From contig CAUJFU010000282.1 of assembly GCA_963169055.1 (NCBI GenBank), positions 1 through 18,783 of the forward strand: DNA of 18,783 nt, written 5' to 3'. Source of the DNA: Myxococcota bacterium (GTDB lineage Bacteria > Myxococcota_C > UBA6777). Shown one piece after another: positions 15,257 through 18,783 of this stretch. Every line of letters begins with the position of its first letter. Positions within the stretch are counted from its first letter, which is position 1. A program made the position numbers and the translations under genes. The notes under the pieces are model-generated. The model had not been told where the DNA came from. It ran no database searches and saw only the letters and a program-made list of their open reading frames with translations.

Positions 15257-15326
15257 CCGAATATCTCGATCTCTGCGCTTGTTTGCGCATAAACTTGTTG
15301 GCCTTTGTGCAAAGGAATTCCCAAAA

Positions 15327-16013
15327 ATGAAGCGTTTGCGTTCATGGATACCCGGTTTGTGGTTTGTGGAAAGTGATATCCGTATGATGCCCGGCGTGTT
15401 CTTGCCGGTGCGGATGACTGTGCTGCGCTTGTCGGACGGCGGACTGTGGATCCATTCTCCTGTCGAGATCGATGACGCGCTTGCTGTCGAACTGGCCGCG
15501 ATCGGCCAAGTCAAGTACCTTGTCTCGCCAAATCTTTTTCATCACCTATTTTTGGGAACCGCCCAAAAGCGCTACCCCCAAGCCCTCGTCTTTGCGCCCC
15601 AAGGACTCGCCCAAAAACGCCCAGACTTGCGCATCGACCGCGTGTGGGACAACGCTTTGCAGACCCCTTGGGGAGATCAGATCGAGCATCTGTGTATGGG
15701 CGGGATGCCGCAATTCCATGAAACGGTGTTTTATCATCCAAAAACTGAATCGTTGATCACCACCGATCTCGTGTTTCATCTCCAAGAGATCCACGGTTGG
15801 ATGGGTCGTCTGATGTTTCGTTTACTCGGAACCTACAAGCGCTTTAAGGTGAGTCCTTTTTTTATCGCGCAGATCAAAGACAAAGCAGCGTTCGGGAAAA
15901 GCTGCAAAGAGCTCTTTGGATGGGCGTTTTCGCGGGTGATCATGGCGCATGGGGAACCCATCGATCAACAAGCCGAAGAGCGCTTGCGACAGGCTCTTGC
16001 GCGTTGGCTGTGA
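15327..16013 (+). CDS. DUF4336 family protein
   Basis: 228 residues from ATG at 15327, with AAAGGA about 10 nt upstream; a TTG at 15279 in frame would add 16 residues without a good site. DUF4336 proteins are short, soluble and of metallo-beta-lactamase-like fold; their reaction is not established. Family marks visible: PGVFLPVRMTVLRLSDGGLWIHSPV at about 22-46, the SPNLFHH stretch with H72-H73, ALVFAPQG at about 86-93, HETVFYHPKTESLITTDLVFH at about 131-151 (E132, D147), and IMAHGEPI at about 205-212 (H208). The classical HxHxDH metal motif is absent, so normal beta-lactamase-type hydrolysis should not be assumed. No signal peptide. It follows the exported-protein gene by 70 bp; the next gene is 255 bp further. 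Confidence 0.82.
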   Translation: MKRLRSWIPGLWFVESDIRMMPGVFLPVRMTVLRLSDGGLWIHSPVEIDDALAVELAAIGQVKYLVSPNLFHHLFLGTAQKRYPQALVFAPQGLAQKRPDLRIDRVWDNALQTPWGDQIEHLCMGGMPQFHETVFYHPKTESLITTDLVFHLQEIHGWMGRLMFRLLGTYKRFKVSPFFIAQIKDKAAFGKSCKELFGWAFSRVIMAHGEPIDQQAEERLRQALARWL

Positions 16014-16268
16014 GGTTTTCTTTCCTTGTTTTCTTCTGTTGTCCTCTCAAGGATGGAATCGCATTCTGAGATCGCGCCGGCAGGTTTGCTAGAGCCGATC
16101 GACCTGTTTTGCCCTTTGATCTGCGAATAGTGAAGGCTTGCAAGCCCGCGCAAGACAGGGTAGGATGCCCCGAGATACTGGCCGCGATACTTCGATGGGC
16201 TACACAACTTCGGTGATCACAACACAAACGCGCATTTCGCAACACAACGCTGTTAGCGGGTATCAGTC
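16014..16268. other. Intergenic region before the TPR protein
   Basis: A 255-bp gap. A 12-bp perfect palindrome GGCTTGCAAGCC lies at 16135-16146, and the arms CAGGT (16081-16085) and ACCTG (16102-16106) face each other just upstream. Either could be an operator or a weak hairpin. There is no T-rich terminator after the DUF4336 gene and no recognised RNA gene. Confidence 0.35.
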
Positions 16269-18770
16269 TTGAGCCGATCAACGCGAGAACTCCAAATCGA
16301 CGCTTACATCCACCAAGCACGCCTCTTTGCAAGCCGAGGAGAGCAACAAAAGGCCCTGTACTATTGGGGGATGGTGATTCAAATCGATCCTGAAAACCCC
16401 CATGCACGCGCCTATTTCCAGCAGCTTGGTTCTTCTGCGCACATCGATGCGTTGCCACCCAAGCCTCCCCCCGGCGATGAGCGTTGGCAGGAGCCGTTGC
16501 CCTCGCCTCCTTGGCAGGAAGAAGAACCCGCTCGACGACCGCCTCTTGATTACCGAGGCGGAGCACCGCGTTCGCCCTATCCGAACCCTCGCACACCTCC
16601 ACCTGTGATGCCTCTTGAAAACGTCCGAACCAAGGGACTCCGCGAAGTGGGGGCTTCTTGGCAAGCCTCTGAACTTGAACTCCCAATGGAGTACGACGAC
16701 ACCCCCGAAGGAGGCCAAGCCAGCGACTTTTTAAGCCCGCACAAAGCACCTTCCCACCTTTCCCGTTCAGCAGCAGAGTGGTTGGCGAGCGTCTCGCCTA
16801 TCGACGAAGAAGGGGCAACGGTGATCGGACCCTCTCGCTTTTCTCCTCCCGAACCCCCTCCGATGCAGGCTTTGCCATCCAAAAAATCGCAGCCGTCCCC
16901 TCTCTCCGAACTTCCACCCGCATTTTCTGAAGCTGAGCTTCGCCCTTCTTTCGCACCGACTCCATTTTTCGGTGCCTCATCTGCCCGAACATCCGAACCT
17001 CCGCCCGCTGAATCCCCCTATCGACCGCCAACACAGCCGCCTTCCTCTTCCTCCACGTTGCGGCCTGTGACCCAACCTCCGCCCTCGATAACTGCTCGCC
17101 CTGCTACACAGACACCCTCTTCTCGTGACGCCCTCCCTACGCCTTTTTCTGAATTGCCTGTTCATCTGTCCGAACCGCTCTCATCGCCACATCCGATGAT
17201 TCCTCCCATCGTTGCGCGAGATCCGCTCGCCGACAACAGCGCTATCTCGCTCCCCTCATCCACATCGCTCCCCTCATCCATCGCGCCTGTTGCACCTACA
17301 GCGCCTGCCGCGCCTACAGCGCCCCCCCAAGATGCCGATGAGATGCTTGCGCGTGCGTTGGCGATGGCACTCGCTCACCAAGCCAAACCTTCCAGCGCCA
17401 AAAACAATCCCCCCGCTTCACCGCTTTCTCGCGCAGCAAATCCTTTGACGCGCCCTGCTTCTTCTGCTTCTCGGGGCATCGCTGTTCCTCCGTCTTCGCG
17501 CCACGACTCGCAACAACGGCTTGCTGCAGCCCCTTCGCGTCACGACTCGCAACAGCGGCTTGCTGCGGCCCCTTCACGCCACGACTCGCAACAGCGGCTT
17601 GTTGCGGCCCCTTCGCGTCATGACTCACAACAACGGCTCACCCCTGTCCTTGAAAGCGCCCCCTCTTCGGCTTCATGGCGTGCAAGCCGTTCTCAATCAA
17701 AACTCCCTGCCGCCCAAACAGCGCAACCTCTCTCGGACGAAAACCAAAAAAAGCTCGAAGCCCTCGTTCGAGCCCTTGATTCCGCTTTGCACAAGGAGCT
17801 CACTCTCTCAAGTGAGCCCAACAAAGAAAAACTCCCCCCTCCGCCTGTGAGCGACTCCAGAGACGATACCTTTGCTTCGGAAGCGCTGACCGGTCAGTTT
17901 CCGATCATTTCGGTGGCCGACCCCGAACTCGCCTCGCCCGTTTCGCCGATGGCTACACGTCCTCCTCCTTTTGCCGCTCCTTCCGAAAAAAAGCCTCCAG
18001 ATGTGTTGATCTCCGAACATACCATCTCTCAAGCAGCCGAGCGACTGACGGCGGAGCTTCGTGCGAGTCTTGCTTTTTTCAATCGAGACGAACATGAATC
18101 TACACAAGAAGATCCTGCCTCCATGATCAACGATATCCTCGATATCATTGGAGGAAACGAACAACAGGATATCTCCCAAGCCACACTCTCCGCGATCTTA
18201 GATCAAACACTTCATCACCTTCAAGGCTCAACTGCCCGCGATTCTTCTCCCGTCACCTTTTCTCCTGCTTCTTCTTCGATTCAAGAAAATTTCACTCCAG
18301 CGAGCCTCCAAGCCTATTCCTCCAGCGTACAGATCCCATCGCATGAACCTCCCACACAAAAGGCCGAATCTCCCACACAAAAGGCCGAATCTCCCACACA
18401 AAAGGCCGAATCTCCCACACAAAAGGCCGCTTCTTCACAGCAGGCTATTCTTCCCGCTGCTCTAACCCATTCTCCCCTTGCCTTCTCTGCCGATCCTCCC
18501 TCCCTTGCGTGGGCTGCGGTCTCAGACGCCCATCCTCCGATCAGCCAAGCCCCCCCCTCTGATCCTCGTGGGCTCCTTGTGACACCTCCCTCCCTAGCCG
18601 TCGGAGATGATGTCTTTGAAGAGATGTTCCGACAAGCCATGTCGACGTATCTTCGGCGTCAATACAAAGAAGCCTTACAACTCTTCCAAGAATGTTTGCT
18701 CCTGCGCCCTGATGATCCACGCACCCTCTACAACGTCGAACGGTTGCGAAAACGCATCCCTTCCGACTAA
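16269..18770 (+). CDS. Long Ser/Pro-rich protein with terminal TPR motifs
   Basis: 833 residues from TTG at 16269. This is the first start after an in-frame TAG at 16254, and the next Met lies inside the first TPR, so TTG is preferred although its ribosome site is poor. A TPR unit occupies about 8-52 (IHQARLFASRGEQQKALYYW, then INPxN-like IDPENPHARAYF) and a second about 780-828 (FRQAMSTYLRRQYKEALQLF, then LRPDDPRTLYNVERL). Between them is a very long low-complexity Pro/Ser/Ala region holding two short helical islands, about 488-515 (ENQKKLEALVRALDSALHKE) and 582-652 (acidic, with ASMINDILDIIGG), and two perfect-phase repeats. No signal peptide or membrane helix: probably a cytoplasmic adaptor that holds two partners at a distance, but this is inference. 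No family recognised beyond TPR. Confidence 0.78.
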   Translation: MSRSTRELQIDAYIHQARLFASRGEQQKALYYWGMVIQIDPENPHARAYFQQLGSSAHIDALPPKPPPGDERWQEPLPSPPWQEEEPARRPPLDYRGGAPRSPYPNPRTPPPVMPLENVRTKGLREVGASWQASELELPMEYDDTPEGGQASDFLSPHKAPSHLSRSAAEWLASVSPIDEEGATVIGPSRFSPPEPPPMQALPSKKSQPSPLSELPPAFSEAELRPSFAPTPFFGASSARTSEPPPAESPYRPPTQPPSSSSTLRPVTQPPPSITARPATQTPSSRDALPTPFSELPVHLSEPLSSPHPMIPPIVARDPLADNSAISLPSSTSLPSSIAPVAPTAPAAPTAPPQDADEMLARALAMALAHQAKPSSAKNNPPASPLSRAANPLTRPASSASRGIAVPPSSRHDSQQRLAAAPSRHDSQQRLAAAPSRHDSQQRLVAAPSRHDSQQRLTPVLESAPSSASWRASRSQSKLPAAQTAQPLSDENQKKLEALVRALDSALHKELTLSSEPNKEKLPPPPVSDSRDDTFASEALTGQFPIISVADPELASPVSPMATRPPPFAAPSEKKPPDVLISEHTISQAAERLTAELRASLAFFNRDEHESTQEDPASMINDILDIIGGNEQQDISQATLSAILDQTLHHLQGSTARDSSPVTFSPASSSIQENFTPASLQAYSSSVQIPSHEPPTQKAESPTQKAESPTQKAESPTQKAASSQQAILPAALTHSPLAFSADPPSLAWAAVSDAHPPISQAPPSDPRGLLVTPPSLAVGDDVFEEMFRQAMSTYLRRQYKEALQLFQECLLLRPDDPRTLYNVERLRKRIPSD
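17496..17639 (+). repeat. 39-bp tandem units encoding SRHDSQQRLAAAP
   Basis: Three full units and a fourth of 27 bp (SRHDSQQRL) in frame within the TPR protein. Units differ only at a few bases. Same unit length (39 bp) as the repeat at 13889-14044, but unrelated in sequence. Confidence 0.92.
18351..18434 (+). repeat. Four 21-bp tandem units encoding PTQKAES
   Basis: CCCACACAAAAGGCCGAATCT occurs three times exactly, followed by a fourth unit ending GCTTCT (PTQKAAS). In frame in the disordered part of the TPR protein, about 120 codons before its end. Confidence 0.93.
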
Positions 18771-18783
18771 TCCCGATCTACCG

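Overview
The window comes from a Gram-negative bacterium. It encodes a complete inner-membrane TonB energising module, a periplasmic/outer-membrane lipoprotein with a lipobox, Sec signal peptides and peptidoglycan-active domains. Base composition is moderate, with AT-rich and GC-rich codons mixed. The gene content (DUF3450/TtpC-type TonB module, beta-helix lipoprotein, signal-less modular peptidoglycan enzyme, long Ser/Pro-rich TPR protein) recalls deltaproteobacterial lineages such as Myxococcota or Bradymonadota. That placement is inference from family memory, not from a search.

Layout. (1) 53-6035, minus strand: a TonB2-type locus read right to left as beta-helix lipoprotein, terminator, DUF3450 protein, TtpC-like MotA/TolQ/ExbB protein, ExbB-ExbD fusion, separate ExbD, TonB. 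Starts re-chosen from ribosome binding sites give a tight series with gaps of 4-36 bp from DUF3450 to TonB. (2) 6036-6483: a 448-bp divergent intergenic region. It holds a possible two-state leader in front of the lipoprotein gene and a 17-codon leader ORF whose stop overlaps the start of the rightward gene. (3) 6484-9039, plus: an 851-residue modular peptidoglycan enzyme with no signal peptide. (4) 9043-13454, minus: an LtaS/sulfatase-superfamily membrane enzyme and, upstream, a helical-repeat protein. (5) 13455-13753: a 299-bp divergent region with repeated CTTTCATGCG words. (6) 13754-18770, plus: an exported protein with a 4 x 13-residue repeat, a DUF4336 protein, and an 833-residue protein with TPR motifs at both ends and a long disordered centre.

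How they work together. In the first block TtpC, ExbB, two ExbD units and TonB should form a proton-driven motor that energises an outer-membrane receptor. No receptor lies in the window. The lipoprotein and DUF3450 protein are its usual companions. The second half looks like cell-envelope functions: peptidoglycan binding/cleavage and an alkaline-phosphatase-fold transferase or sulfatase. No common pathway can be proved.

The most unusual points are: the ExbB-ExbD fusion beside a second ExbD, with an A9 tract in the joint; near-identical DNA in the membrane segments of the two ExbD copies; a leader in which one central element can pair with either of two identical flanking 11-mers, one of which contains the Shine-Dalgarno; and the signal-less lysozyme-like/Cys-domain enzyme. 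No tRNA, rRNA, CRISPR array, insertion sequence or phage gene was seen.
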